A stretch of 64,000 nucleotides of DNA from JANSWY01 sp965243755 (GTDB taxonomy: Bacteria > Bacteroidota > Bacteroidia > Cytophagales > Cyclobacteriaceae). The notes under the pieces are model-generated. The model saw only the letters and a program-made list of their open reading frames with translations, made no database searches and was not told the origin of the DNA. Numbering within the stretch: the first letter of the stretch is position 1; each line of letters begins with the position of its first letter. Of this stretch, positions 33,992 through 42,287 are shown piece by piece. The translations under genes and the position numbers were made by a program. The stretch spans positions 558,001 through 622,000 of the forward strand of contig CBDEVW010000002.1 in NCBI GenBank assembly GCA_965243755.1, given 5' to 3'.

Positions 33992-34699
33992 CTATTGCCT
34001 GTAAATGGAAAATATTGTAGGTATTTTGTGAAGATCAGGTTTGTTTTTCTTCCACTGACCAACTGATTTAGTCTGAATAAATTCATCCTTACCAGTAATA
34101 TCAGACGCGATTGAAAGCAAAGTGCCTGGCCTTAACTCCAATAACAGATCGGCAAGTAGTTGGTTATTACGGTAAGGCGTGTCCATAAAAATCTGGGTCT
34201 GGTCCTGCTTTAGCATCTCGCTCTCCAGTGTTCTGATCTTTTTCTTACGGGCAGCCTTTTCAATAGGCAGATATCCGTGAAATGCGAATGATTGACCATT
34301 AAATCCTGAAGCCATTAATGCCAGGATAATTGAGGACGGACCTACATGTGGAACTACAGTTATACCTTTGCTATGTGCATAATTTACCGCCATTGCTCCT
34401 GGGTCTGCTACTCCCGGGCAACCTGCCTCACTCATGATCCCAACGTCGTAACCATCTTGCAGAGGGGCCATTAGTTTTGACAAATCCGATAATTTAGAGT
34501 GCTTATCGAGCTGTTCAAATCTTAATTCTTCAATAGTAACCCCCAGCTTAAGACTACTTATAAATCTTCTTGCGGTTCTAATGTCCTCAACGAGAAAATG
34601 CTTCAGCGATTTGATAGTGTTTCGAACCTCAAGACCAATTAGTTGAGTAGTTTCACTGGCAATCGGGGTAGGAATCAGATATAATTTTCCTTTTTTCAA
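33992..34699 (-). CDS. Tetrapyrrole-methylase family SAM methyltransferase, RsmI-like
   Basis: A 235-residue SAM-dependent methyltransferase of the tetrapyrrole (corrin/porphyrin) methylase superfamily, close to RsmI, which methylates C1402 of 16S rRNA. It has GKLYLIPTPIA at the start and IMSEAGCPGVADPGAMAV, matching the RsmI pattern SDAGTPLISDPG. The C-terminal part is shorter than RsmI (about 280 residues). Bacteroidota often carry this form beside a genuine rsmI, so the substrate is uncertain. It overlaps the upstream hydrolase stop by 4 bp, in a three-gene operon with pdxJ. Confidence 0.82.
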   Translation of the reverse strand: MKKGKLYLIPTPIASETTQLIGLEVRNTIKSLKHFLVEDIRTARRFISSLKLGVTIEELRFEQLDKHSKLSDLSKLMAPLQDGYDVGIMSEAGCPGVADPGAMAVNYAHSKGITVVPHVGPSSIILALMASGFNGQSFAFHGYLPIEKAARKKKIRTLESEMLKQDQTQIFMDTPYRNNQLLADLLLELRPGTLLSIASDITGKDEFIQTKSVGQWKKNKPDLHKIPTIFSIYRQ

Positions 34700-35457
34700 T
34701 TTCTCAGGAATTTTGTCACTGAATCGTATAATTCTTTAGGCTTTTCTGCATGAACCCAGTGACCAGCATCATCAATAACTTCATGCCGATAGTTAGGGAA
34801 ATGACTTGCAATTAAGCTTAGGTCGTCAGCTAAAATATAATTGGATTTCCCACCACCAATAAACAATGTCGGTCCATGAAATACCCGGTCTTTTTCTAAT
34901 CCCTGCCCTACATTCGTTATGTTCTTTTCAATTACATCGAGATTGATTTTCCATTCAAACCCATCGCTGTTTCGCTTGAGGTTTTTTAGGAGAAATTGTC
35001 TCGTGCCCACATCAGGGATTACGGTGCTCATGATTCTTTCAGCCTCTCCACGGCTATTCAGTTCGTTTAGTTTGATTGACCTGAATCCTGCAATCACCTG
35101 CTGATGGTGGGGCTCGTAGAATTTTGGTGCAATATCTACCACTACAAGCTTGTTTACAAATGAAGCATTTGAGGTTGCAAATTGCATGGCGGTTTTTCCT
35201 CCCATACTATGGCCAATGAGATGGACACTCTCTAATTGCTCTTCTTCTATTAGTTCCAATAAATCTTGTGACATCACTTCATAATTGAATTCATTGGAAT
35301 GCGGAGAGTTGCCGTGGTTCCTCTGATCGATGAGGTAGACAGTAAAATCTTTTGCCAATTCTTTGCCTACGGTTTGCCAATTGTCGGAGGAGCCAAATAC
35401 TCCATGTAGAATTAACAATGGTTGTCCGTTACCAAATTTTCTAAAGTGTAATTTCAT
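34696..35457 (-). CDS. Alpha/beta hydrolase (YbfF-like esterase)
   Basis: A 253-residue alpha/beta hydrolase. It begins MKLHFRKFGNGQPLLILHGVFG, with the oxyanion HG, then LIDQRNHGNSP, the nucleophile elbow GHSMGGKTAM and a late DDAGHWVHAEKP that holds the catalytic His. The order and spacing match the YbfF/abhydrolase-11 esterases of short acyl esters. It overlaps pdxJ upstream by 4 bp and the methyltransferase downstream by 4 bp, so translation is probably coupled. The natural substrate is unknown. Confidence 0.88.
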   Translation of the reverse strand: MKLHFRKFGNGQPLLILHGVFGSSDNWQTVGKELAKDFTVYLIDQRNHGNSPHSNEFNYEVMSQDLLELIEEEQLESVHLIGHSMGGKTAMQFATSNASFVNKLVVVDIAPKFYEPHHQQVIAGFRSIKLNELNSRGEAERIMSTVIPDVGTRQFLLKNLKRNSDGFEWKINLDVIEKNITNVGQGLEKDRVFHGPTLFIGGGKSNYILADDLSLIASHFPNYRHEVIDDAGHWVHAEKPKELYDSVTKFLRN

Positions 35458-36167
35458 GAGAGCTCTTTCAAATACATTTGGATTGTGTTTTCCAGGCCAT
35501 AATATAAGGCATCACAAACCAATGCGTGACCAATGGAGACTTCATCCAGGTAAGGGATATTATTTTTGAGATAACTGAGATTTCTAAGGTCCAGGTCATG
35601 CCCTGCGTTGATTCCCAGACCTAATTCGTGTGCTTTTTTAGCCGATTCAATATAAGGAGCAATTGCTTTTTCCCGGTCCTCATGGAAGTTTGTGGCGTAT
35701 GGTTCGGTGTACAACTCAACACGATCAGCTCCAACACTTTTTGCAGCTGCTACAATTTCTACATTAGGATCAACAAATATGCTTACCCTGATTCCCATCG
35801 ATTTTATTTCAGAAACTACGGATTTCAGGAATTCATGGTGTTCAATTGTCTGCCAGCCTGCATTACTGGTGAGTACATTAGGTTTATCCGGGACAAGAGT
35901 CGCCTGAGCTGGTCTTGTTTTCTTAAGGATGCCCAAAAACCGCATATCGGGGAAACCTTCTACATTATATTCTGTAGTGACTACATCTTTTAGAGCAAGA
36001 GCATCATTATAAGTGATATGCCTTTCATCAGGCCTGGGATGAACAGTTATCCCCTGGGCTCCAAATTTTTCACAGTCTTTTGCAACTTGAATGACATCTG
36101 GATTGTTACCTCCTCTGGCGTTTCTTATCGTCGCAAATTTGTTAATATTTACACTAAGTCTGGTCAT
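35454..36167 (-). CDS. pdxJ: Pyridoxine 5'-phosphate synthase
   Basis: Condenses 1-deoxyxylulose 5-phosphate with 3-amino-2-oxopropyl phosphate to pyridoxine 5'-phosphate. The 237-residue TIM barrel starts RLSVNINKFATIRNARGG, has the ITVHPRPDERHI phosphate-handling segment, the AGHDLDLRNL block, and VSIGHALV near the end. It is the first gene of an operon with the hydrolase and methyltransferase genes. It is divergent from yqeY, with TAACTTTG for the opposite strand in the gap. The missing pdxA/pdxH lie elsewhere. Confidence 0.96.
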   Translation of the reverse strand: MTRLSVNINKFATIRNARGGNNPDVIQVAKDCEKFGAQGITVHPRPDERHITYNDALALKDVVTTEYNVEGFPDMRFLGILKKTRPAQATLVPDKPNVLTSNAGWQTIEHHEFLKSVVSEIKSMGIRVSIFVDPNVEIVAAAKSVGADRVELYTEPYATNFHEDREKAIAPYIESAKKAHELGLGINAGHDLDLRNLSYLKNNIPYLDEVSIGHALVCDALYYGLENTIQMYLKELS

Positions 36168-36190
36168 TTAGTAAAATTGATCATTAAGTA

Positions 36191-36198
36191 TAACTTTG
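36191..36198 (+). promoter_or_regulatory. -7 box of yqeY-cvpA
   Basis: TAACTTTG matches TAnnTTTG. It starts transcription near 36205, so a TTG at 36196 that would extend the frame cannot be used; this supports the ATG at 36232. No TTG stands at the usual -33 spacing. Confidence 0.5.
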
Positions 36199-36231
36199 TC
36201 GATCATAAATACGATCAAATCAATAATTTCT

Positions 36232-36684
36232 ATGAGCTTAAAATCACAAATCGAAGCTGACATAAAACAAGCGATGCTTGCAAAGGACAAAGATAAACTA
36301 AGAGCATTAAGAGCCATTAAATCTTTAATATTATTGGCAGAGACCGAAAAAGGTGGATCATCTGAGCTTTCTGAGGATGCTGAAATGAAAATACTAACTA
36401 AGGCTGTTAAGCAAAGAAAAGATTCACTTGAGGTTTACCAGCAGCAAGGAAGAGCAGATTTGGCAGCCGTAGAACAAGCAGAAATTGAAATAATAGAAGC
36501 CTATCTGCCAAAACAACTTTCAGAAGAGGAAGTGAAACAGGAGATATCAAAGATAATTGATCAGGTAGGTGCTTCCAGCATGAAAGATATGGGAAAGGTG
36601 ATGGGAGTTGCTACGAAATCACTTGCAGGAAAAGCTGATGGGAAAATTATTTCCGGAATTGTAAAAGAGCTTTTAAATTCTTGA
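36232..36684 (+). CDS. GatB/YqeY domain protein
   Basis: A 150-residue helical protein of the YqeY family, related to the tRNA-binding C-terminal region of GatB. Family landmarks are the opening MSLKSQIEADIKQAM, the KAVKQRKDSLEVYQQQGR segment and EAYLPKQLSEEEV, then GKVMGVATKSLAGKADGK. It may bind aminoacyl-tRNA or assist the amidotransferase, but the function is not established. The start at 36232 agrees with the promoter box. Its stop overlaps the cvpA start (TTG at 36681) by 4 bp. Confidence 0.9.
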   Translation: MSLKSQIEADIKQAMLAKDKDKLRALRAIKSLILLAETEKGGSSELSEDAEMKILTKAVKQRKDSLEVYQQQGRADLAAVEQAEIEIIEAYLPKQLSEEEVKQEISKIIDQVGASSMKDMGKVMGVATKSLAGKADGKIISGIVKELLNS

Positions 36685-37232
36685 GCTTATTGGATATCAT
36701 ACTTGTGGTCGCTCTGGCATTTGGAGCCTACAAAGGGTTTAGGACTGGACTGTTGCTAAGCATCATCTCCTTTTTTTCTTTTTTCATCGCCATAATTGCG
36801 GCGATCAATTTTTCAGGGAAGTTAAGTGCCTATTTCATAGAGCAATATCCGGACAAGGAATCATTTATTCCTTTGATCGTATTTTTCTCGCTCTTTATAG
36901 TAGTCATATTGGTTTTGACCTTACTTGGGAAAATATTGAAAAGAATTTTGGACATGACCTTACTCGGAAGTCTGGATAATTTGGCTGGTCTGGCATTTGG
37001 TGTGTTAAAATGGGCTTTTTTTATCAGCACTGCCATCTGGCTTTTTTCTTTTGTAGGACTAAAAATTTCAGAAGACTATACCGGTAGTTCGATACTATTA
37101 CCAATATTAGAACCTATAGCACCAATCGTGTTTGAGTGGGTTACAATTTTGGTGCCTGCATTGGAAGATTGGTTGCGACCGTTTAAGGAAATGGATTTCA
37201 AGGATAACAAATACTTTACTTTCAAATACTAA
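36681..37232 (+). CDS. CvpA family membrane protein
   Basis: A 183-residue protein with four membrane helices (residues about 3-20, 26-45, 63-85, 103-125). It opens SLLDIILVVALAFGAYKGFRTGLL, cut here to the family-defining GAYKGFRTG that marks CvpA proteins. CvpA was named for colicin V secretion and is involved in envelope stress tolerance in several bacteria. The start is the TTG at 36681, overlapping the yqeY stop as TTGA, consistent with coupled translation; a second TTG at 36690 is the alternative. No ATG is available near the front. Confidence 0.85.
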   Translation: MSLLDIILVVALAFGAYKGFRTGLLLSIISFFSFFIAIIAAINFSGKLSAYFIEQYPDKESFIPLIVFFSLFIVVILVLTLLGKILKRILDMTLLGSLDNLAGLAFGVLKWAFFISTAIWLFSFVGLKISEDYTGSSILLPILEPIAPIVFEWVTILVPALEDWLRPFKEMDFKDNKYFTFKY

Positions 37233-37273
37233 ATAATTATTTATATTAAGTCATATTAGCCCAATTTTAGAAG

Positions 37274-38026
37274 ATGGAGATAAAAGAGACACAAGATTTC
37301 AAATATATAGATGAAGGGGAAGGTGAGATTCTTATGTTACTTCATGGATTGTTTGGAGCACTGAGCAATTGGGACGGTGTTGTAAAAGAATTCTCAAAAA
37401 CACACAGGGTGATTATTCCAATGTTGCCCATATATGAAATGCCAATTAAGCAAGCTGGCCTTGAAGGGTTAACAAAATTTGTGGAGGACTTTGTTGAAAA
37501 AATGAACCTTTCCAAAATTAATGTAGTTGGTAATTCCCTTGGAGGGCACGTAGGGTTGCTTTATACACTTGCAAACCCAGCTAGCGTAAACTCTTTGATA
37601 TTAACAGGAAGCTCTGGTTTATTTGAAGATTCTATGGGAGGTTCGTTTCCAAGAAGGGGGAGTTATGATTACATCGATGAGCGAGTGAGGTATACATTTT
37701 ATGATCCAAACACCGCAACAAAGGAGCTCGTAGATGAAGTTTTCGAGACGACCAAGAGTATTCCTAAGGCATTAAGGATCGTTGCTATCGCCAAGTCTGC
37801 GCAGCGTAATAATCTTGCTTCTGAAATAACTAAAATTAAATGCCCGACGTTACTAATTTGGGGATTGAACGATACCATTACTCCACCGATGGTTGGGCAT
37901 GAATTTAATAAGTTGATAGAGAACTCGCAGTTAAGATTTATTGATAAATGCTGTCATGCGCCTATGATGGAGCATCCTGAGAAATTTAACCGCATAACAA
38001 AAGAATTTTTATCCAATTTGAACTGA
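37274..38026 (+). CDS. Alpha/beta hydrolase
   Basis: A 250-residue alpha/beta hydrolase. LLHGLFGALSNWDGVV gives the oxyanion HG, VVGNSLGGHVGLL the nucleophile elbow (Ser in GNSLGG), and CPTLLIWGLNDTITPP the Asp-carrying strand; the catalytic His is probably in KCCHAPMMEHPE. It lies in a plus-strand row before the CBS and nadK genes, a placement common in Bacteroidota. Its substrate is unknown, and it is not closely related in sequence to the hydrolase beside pdxJ. Confidence 0.88.
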   Translation: MEIKETQDFKYIDEGEGEILMLLHGLFGALSNWDGVVKEFSKTHRVIIPMLPIYEMPIKQAGLEGLTKFVEDFVEKMNLSKINVVGNSLGGHVGLLYTLANPASVNSLILTGSSGLFEDSMGGSFPRRGSYDYIDERVRYTFYDPNTATKELVDEVFETTKSIPKALRIVAIAKSAQRNNLASEITKIKCPTLLIWGLNDTITPPMVGHEFNKLIENSQLRFIDKCCHAPMMEHPEKFNRITKEFLSNLN

Positions 38027-38031
38027 AATAG

Positions 38032-38697
38032 ATGATTGCAAAGGACCTGATTAATTACCTTATACCACCACTTCACCCGACCGACAAAGTCATAAAAGCA
38101 AAGCAGTGGATGGAAGAACTCAGAACATCTGAGTTACCGGTAATTGAAGGTAGCAATTACCTTGGTTTGATTACTGAGGAGATACTATTTCAGGGCGATC
38201 AGATGCTGGAGTTTGTGAAGGATTATGAGTTGGCCGGGAAAGACGCCATCATTGACCAGAACCAGCATTATTATGAGTTGTTGAAATTATCTAATAAGGA
38301 GGAAGTAAGCCTGGTGGCGGTTATTGATGGTGAAGAAAACTATCTTGGTGTTGTTGCGATAGAAGATGTAGTGGAAGCATTTGCTAACACATCTTCCGTG
38401 AGAAGCCCTGGTGCAATCCTGGTACTTTCACTCAATGCCATTGACTACTCCCTCTCGGAAGTAAGCCGTTTGATAGAATCCAATGAGGCAAAAGTGCTAA
38501 GCTCATATGTAATTGCAGATCAGGATGATCCTAATAGAATAAAGCTAACGCTCAAAATCAATAAAGAGGAAGTAAACCACATCGTTGCAACCCTTGAACG
38601 ATTTGGATACTCGATAGAAGCCCGTTTTAATGAAGCATCCCAGGACCTGTCCGAGAAAGATCGTTTGGATGGCTTGATGAAGTATTTAAGAATCTAA
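38032..38697 (+). CDS. CBS-pair protein with C-terminal ACT-like region
   Basis: A 221-residue protein. The N-terminal part (residues about 1-120) forms two CBS-like halves with ELPVIEGSNYLGLITEE and VSLVAVIDGEENYLGVVAIED. The C-terminal part (about 135-205) reads LVLSLNAIDYSLSEVSRLIES and resembles an ACT-type regulatory fold (MIPEYNDPN-like, here IADQDDPNRIKLTLKINK). It starts 5 bp after the hydrolase and ends 18 bp before nadK, so the three are probably cotranscribed. A nucleotide-sensing role for NAD metabolism is a possibility but only from position. Confidence 0.8.
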   Translation: MIAKDLINYLIPPLHPTDKVIKAKQWMEELRTSELPVIEGSNYLGLITEEILFQGDQMLEFVKDYELAGKDAIIDQNQHYYELLKLSNKEEVSLVAVIDGEENYLGVVAIEDVVEAFANTSSVRSPGAILVLSLNAIDYSLSEVSRLIESNEAKVLSSYVIADQDDPNRIKLTLKINKEEVNHIVATLERFGYSIEARFNEASQDLSEKDRLDGLMKYLRI

Positions 38698-38715
38698 TTC
38701 TGTAATCTCCGGAAC

Positions 38716-39588
38716 ATGAAAATTGCTATTCACGGCAGGGCATACAGTGCAGAAGTGTCTCCTTACATTAATCAGATCTTCAGGGAGCTGGAAACCCGAA
38801 ATGCAGAAGTTTATCTCTCGCAGGAGTTTGCCAGTGTAAATCATGCTCGTTCTATCGAATTTGATAAATACCAAGTGTTTGGGATGGATAATCTACCAGA
38901 AGTTGAAGTTGTGATGAGTTTGGGAGGTGACGGTACGCTATTGGAAACTTTGACTTATGTGGGTGCAAACGAGACACCTATAATGGGAATTAATACCGGA
39001 AGGCTTGGATTTTTGGCAACCATTGGAAAAACTGACATTGAAAAGGCATTCGAGTTAGTTTTTAGTGGTCAGTATCAATATGATGAGCGTACAATGCTTC
39101 ATTTGGAAAGCAACGACAAGATTTTCAATGGGCAAAATTTTGCGCTCAATGAATTTGCGATAATGAAGAAGGATACATCTTCAATGATCAATGTGAGATG
39201 CTACATTGATGGAGAGTTCTTGAATTCGTATTGGGCAGATGGATTAATGGTGAGCACGCCAACAGGGTCCACTGGTTATTCACTTAGTTGCGGAGGGCCA
39301 GTAGTGTTCCCGCACTCGGAGAATTTTCTGATTACACCTGTAAGCCCTCATAATTTAAACATAAGACCATTAATTGTGTCTGACAAATCCACTATTTCCT
39401 TTGAAATTGAGAGCAGGGGGACCAATTATTTGGCATCACTCGATTCTCGGTCTGTTACTGTGGATGGGGAGGTAAATCTTTCCGTTCGCAAAGAGGATTT
39501 TAAAGCCAAATTGGTTACTTTAGAGAATTACAACTTTCTGAATACCCTAAGAAACAAGCTCAATTGGGGTCTTGATCTTAGAAATTAA
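38716..39588 (+). CDS. nadK: NAD kinase
   Basis: Phosphorylates NAD to NADP using ATP or polyphosphate. The 290-residue chain has the GGDGT motif in VVMSLGGDGTLLETL (about residues 70-84), the substrate-binding NTGRLGFLATI, and the second signature STPTGSTGYSLSCGGP. It starts MKIAIHGRAYSAEVSPY. It lies in a plus-strand group upstream of DUF6089, uppS and bamA genes, an order repeated in many Bacteroidota. Confidence 0.96.
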   Translation: MKIAIHGRAYSAEVSPYINQIFRELETRNAEVYLSQEFASVNHARSIEFDKYQVFGMDNLPEVEVVMSLGGDGTLLETLTYVGANETPIMGINTGRLGFLATIGKTDIEKAFELVFSGQYQYDERTMLHLESNDKIFNGQNFALNEFAIMKKDTSSMINVRCYIDGEFLNSYWADGLMVSTPTGSTGYSLSCGGPVVFPHSENFLITPVSPHNLNIRPLIVSDKSTISFEIESRGTNYLASLDSRSVTVDGEVNLSVRKEDFKAKLVTLENYNFLNTLRNKLNWGLDLRN

Positions 39589-39600
39589 CACAGAATTAGC

Positions 39601-39629
39601 TTTGGAATTGGCGGTAATCACTATTTTTG
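39601..39629 (+). promoter_or_regulatory. Promoter of the DUF6089-uppS-bamA group
   Basis: TTTG (39601-39604), 17 bp, then TATTTTTG (39622-39629), matching the Bacteroidota consensus. It lies 35-63 bp before the ATG at 39664. Confidence 0.75.
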
Positions 39630-39663
39630 TTTTTCTTTGGTATAAGAATATTTAATTCGAATT

Positions 39664-40734
39664 ATGAAAAAGTCTCTTCTTTTATCGGTTATAGTTCTAC
39701 TGGGTGCACTGATGGTAGCACCAGACGTGGATGCTCAAAGGAAGTATAAGCGAAGAAAAAGTAAGAACAAGAAAATATCAAATTACAGAGGAAGCAAAAG
39801 AAAATCTGGATCCTTCGGTAGGTTCAGACCCTATATGTGGGCAGGCGGAGGAATTAATGCGGGCAATTACTTTGGAGATTTAGCCCCTGTAAATAAAGCG
39901 GCAAGTACAGATATTTCTTTTACCAGACCAGGTTTTGGTGGGGTATTTGGATACAGGTTGAATCCCTATATGTCCGCTAGAGCAAATTTTAATTGGGTAA
40001 GGGTCAGCGGTTCAGATTTCTCTGCTGATCCGACAGATGAAACAGCTTCCTTAAGATACCAAAGAAACTTAAGTTTCAGAAACGACATATTTGAGCTAAT
40101 TGGTGGTTTCGAAATAGATATCTTACCTAATAAAGGAGGGTCAAATTCAAGGGTGCCCATGACGCCATATATATTTATAGGTGGAGGTGTATTTATGCAT
40201 AACCCAAAAGGCAAAGTTCCGATATACAACACTTTTCATAGTGAATATAATTTTATTGATCCTCTAAGTAGTCCAGCATCAGCTCAGTTTTCGAATGCAG
40301 GCGATTGGGTAAGTTTAAGAGATTTAGGAACAGAAGGACAGAATGTAACTGGTACCGGTTTGGAACCTTATGCGACGTTTTCCTATAGTGTTCCCATTGC
40401 AGTGGGATTTAAACTAAGGTTGCCTGATCAATTTGACGCTGCTATAGAGTTTGGCTACAGGCATCTTTTTATCGATTACATTGATGATGCTAGTAGTAGG
40501 GATTATCTCGACCCAACACTGTTTGATTCTGATTTGACTCGTGCGATGGCAGACAGAAGCCGGGAGCATATTGACGCCATCACGGGGGATGAAAGAGTTG
40601 TCATTCCTGGTTATTACTATAGTGTGGCACAGGAGATTCGAGGAAACCCAGACGATAATGACAAAATATTCGTTACCCAGATTAGGCTCACCTACATATT
40701 TGGTGGAGTCAAAAGGAAAGCGAAATTTAGATAG
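39664..40734 (+). CDS. DUF6089-type outer-membrane protein, copy 1
   Basis: A 356-residue beta-barrel protein with signal peptide ending APDVDAQ (about residue 24). The mature N-terminus is strongly basic (RKYKRRKSKNKK). A GGGINAGNYFGDLAP segment starts the barrel, and strands alternate to a final IRLTYIFGGVKRKAKFR. It is the longer of two tandem relatives placed immediately before uppS and bamA. DUF6089 proteins are widespread in Bacteroidota with this context. A role in outer-membrane biogenesis is suggested only by position. Confidence 0.75.
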   Translation: MKKSLLLSVIVLLGALMVAPDVDAQRKYKRRKSKNKKISNYRGSKRKSGSFGRFRPYMWAGGGINAGNYFGDLAPVNKAASTDISFTRPGFGGVFGYRLNPYMSARANFNWVRVSGSDFSADPTDETASLRYQRNLSFRNDIFELIGGFEIDILPNKGGSNSRVPMTPYIFIGGGVFMHNPKGKVPIYNTFHSEYNFIDPLSSPASAQFSNAGDWVSLRDLGTEGQNVTGTGLEPYATFSYSVPIAVGFKLRLPDQFDAAIEFGYRHLFIDYIDDASSRDYLDPTLFDSDLTRAMADRSREHIDAITGDERVVIPGYYYSVAQEIRGNPDDNDKIFVTQIRLTYIFGGVKRKAKFR

Positions 40735-40736
40735 CA

Positions 40737-41462
40737 TTGAAAACACTTAAGAAATATATTGCAAAGAGGTTATTTATAACCTCTTTCTTGTTGATGGGGA
40801 TTACTTTCCATTCTTTCGCGCAATTCATTGAATATGGAGGTGGTGTAGGAACCTTCAACTATTCTGGCGACCTGATACGAGGATATCAAATTACTAACTC
40901 ACGGTTGGCTGGTCAGGTGTTTTACCGATTAAACCTCACACCGTATCTCAGTAGCAGATTTAGCTTGACATACGGACGATTAACGGGATCAGATCAGAAA
41001 CCAATTGACGCATTTGCACAGCAAAGAAATAGTTCATTCAGTATTACGCTTGGTGAAATTAGTGGGGCCTTCGAATACCACTTTCTTGATTATAAGACAC
41101 AAGACGCATTGATTAAATTTTCACCTTATGTTGTTGTTGGGTTTGGGCTTTTCAAAATGTATGGCGTTGATGATCCGAATGGCAACTATAACCTTATTCA
41201 ACCAACAATGCCAGTTGGGTTTGGATTAAAGCACTTGATTGGAAAAAGATTTAGTGCTGGTCTTGAGTTCACCGGAAGGAAAACATTTTTTGATTACCTG
41301 GATAATGTCTCAGACGGTGATCAAACAATCAAGAACTACCAATATGGCAATCCCAATGATAAAGATTGGTATTACTATACAGGTATTTCTGTTAGTTACA
41401 TACTTTGGGATATCCCCTGTCCATTCCCATATGTCCCAAATCGAGCAATCATGAGACAATAA
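40737..41462 (+). CDS. DUF6089-type outer-membrane protein, copy 2
   Basis: A 241-residue relative of the preceding gene, 2 bp after its stop. It starts with TTG at 40737, then a basic KTLKKYIAKRLF and a hydrophobic signal ending HSFAQ (about residue 29). The barrel begins IEYGGGVGTFNYSGDL, which parallels GGGINAGNYFGDLAP of copy 1, and ends VSYILWDIPCPFPYVPNR. The TTG start and 2 bp gap suggest translational coupling. The shared pattern of both copies indicates a tandem duplication followed by divergence. Confidence 0.75.
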   Translation: MKTLKKYIAKRLFITSFLLMGITFHSFAQFIEYGGGVGTFNYSGDLIRGYQITNSRLAGQVFYRLNLTPYLSSRFSLTYGRLTGSDQKPIDAFAQQRNSSFSITLGEISGAFEYHFLDYKTQDALIKFSPYVVVGFGLFKMYGVDDPNGNYNLIQPTMPVGFGLKHLIGKRFSAGLEFTGRKTFFDYLDNVSDGDQTIKNYQYGNPNDKDWYYYTGISVSYILWDIPCPFPYVPNRAIMRQ

Positions 41463-41533
41463 ATTGCTATTAGTTCTATTTCTGTAAAAAAAGTGTCAAC
41501 TTTGTAGGCTTTTAAAAGACAGACACACTGGGG

Positions 41534-42280
41534 ATGACGAGTAACCAGCTCAATAGAGAAAATTTACCAAAACATATTGCCGTCATAATGGATGGAAATG
41601 GTCGTTGGGCAAAAAAGAAGGGTGCAGCAAGGATTTTTGGGCACAGGAACGCCATTACCGCAGTTCGGGAGACCACTGAGTGCTGTGCTGAACTTGGGGT
41701 TAAGCACTTAACTTTATATGCTTTTTCTACAGAAAACTGGGGACGGCCTCAGGACGAAGTACAAGGTTTGATGTCTTTGCTGGTGTCTACGATAAAGGAT
41801 GAACTGCCTACATTAAACAAAAACAGAGTCCGGTTGACGTCAATTGGAGATATTGGCCTGCTACCGGAAAAAGCTCAAAAAAGTCTGAAGAGAGCAATTG
41901 AAGAGACTAAAGCTAATGATGGCCTAAACCTCATCCTTGCTCTAAATTATAGTGGGAGATGGGAAATTAAAGAGGCAGTTAAAAAAATTGCTTCTGAAGT
42001 AAAAGAAGGTCGGCTCACAGTCAACCATATTGATGAAAATGTCATTAGTAGTTATATGAACACATCCGGTGTGCCGGATCCTGAATTACTGATCAGGACC
42101 AGCGGGGAAATGAGAATCAGTAATTTTTTACTTTGGCAATTAGCCTACACCGAGTTGTATTTTTCAGAAATACTGTGGCCAGATTTTAGAAAAGAGCACT
42201 TAATTGAAGCCATTGAGTCTTATCAGAAAAGGGAACGGCGGTTTGGTAAGATTAGTGAACAAGTGAATATTCAGAATTAA
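41534..42280 (+). CDS. uppS: Isoprenyl transferase (undecaprenyl diphosphate synthase)
   Basis: Adds isopentenyl units to farnesyl diphosphate, giving the undecaprenyl carrier for cell-wall and glycan assembly. The 248-residue cis-prenyltransferase has HIAVIMDGNGRWAKKKG with the catalytic Asp, FSTENWGRP, and RTSGEMRISNFLLWQ with the Arg/Ser diphosphate ligands. It precedes bamA by 7 bp, linking the lipid carrier to outer-membrane assembly. Confidence 0.96.
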   Translation: MTSNQLNRENLPKHIAVIMDGNGRWAKKKGAARIFGHRNAITAVRETTECCAELGVKHLTLYAFSTENWGRPQDEVQGLMSLLVSTIKDELPTLNKNRVRLTSIGDIGLLPEKAQKSLKRAIEETKANDGLNLILALNYSGRWEIKEAVKKIASEVKEGRLTVNHIDENVISSYMNTSGVPDPELLIRTSGEMRISNFLLWQLAYTELYFSEILWPDFRKEHLIEAIESYQKRERRFGKISEQVNIQN

Positions 42281-42287
42281 AGAATAG

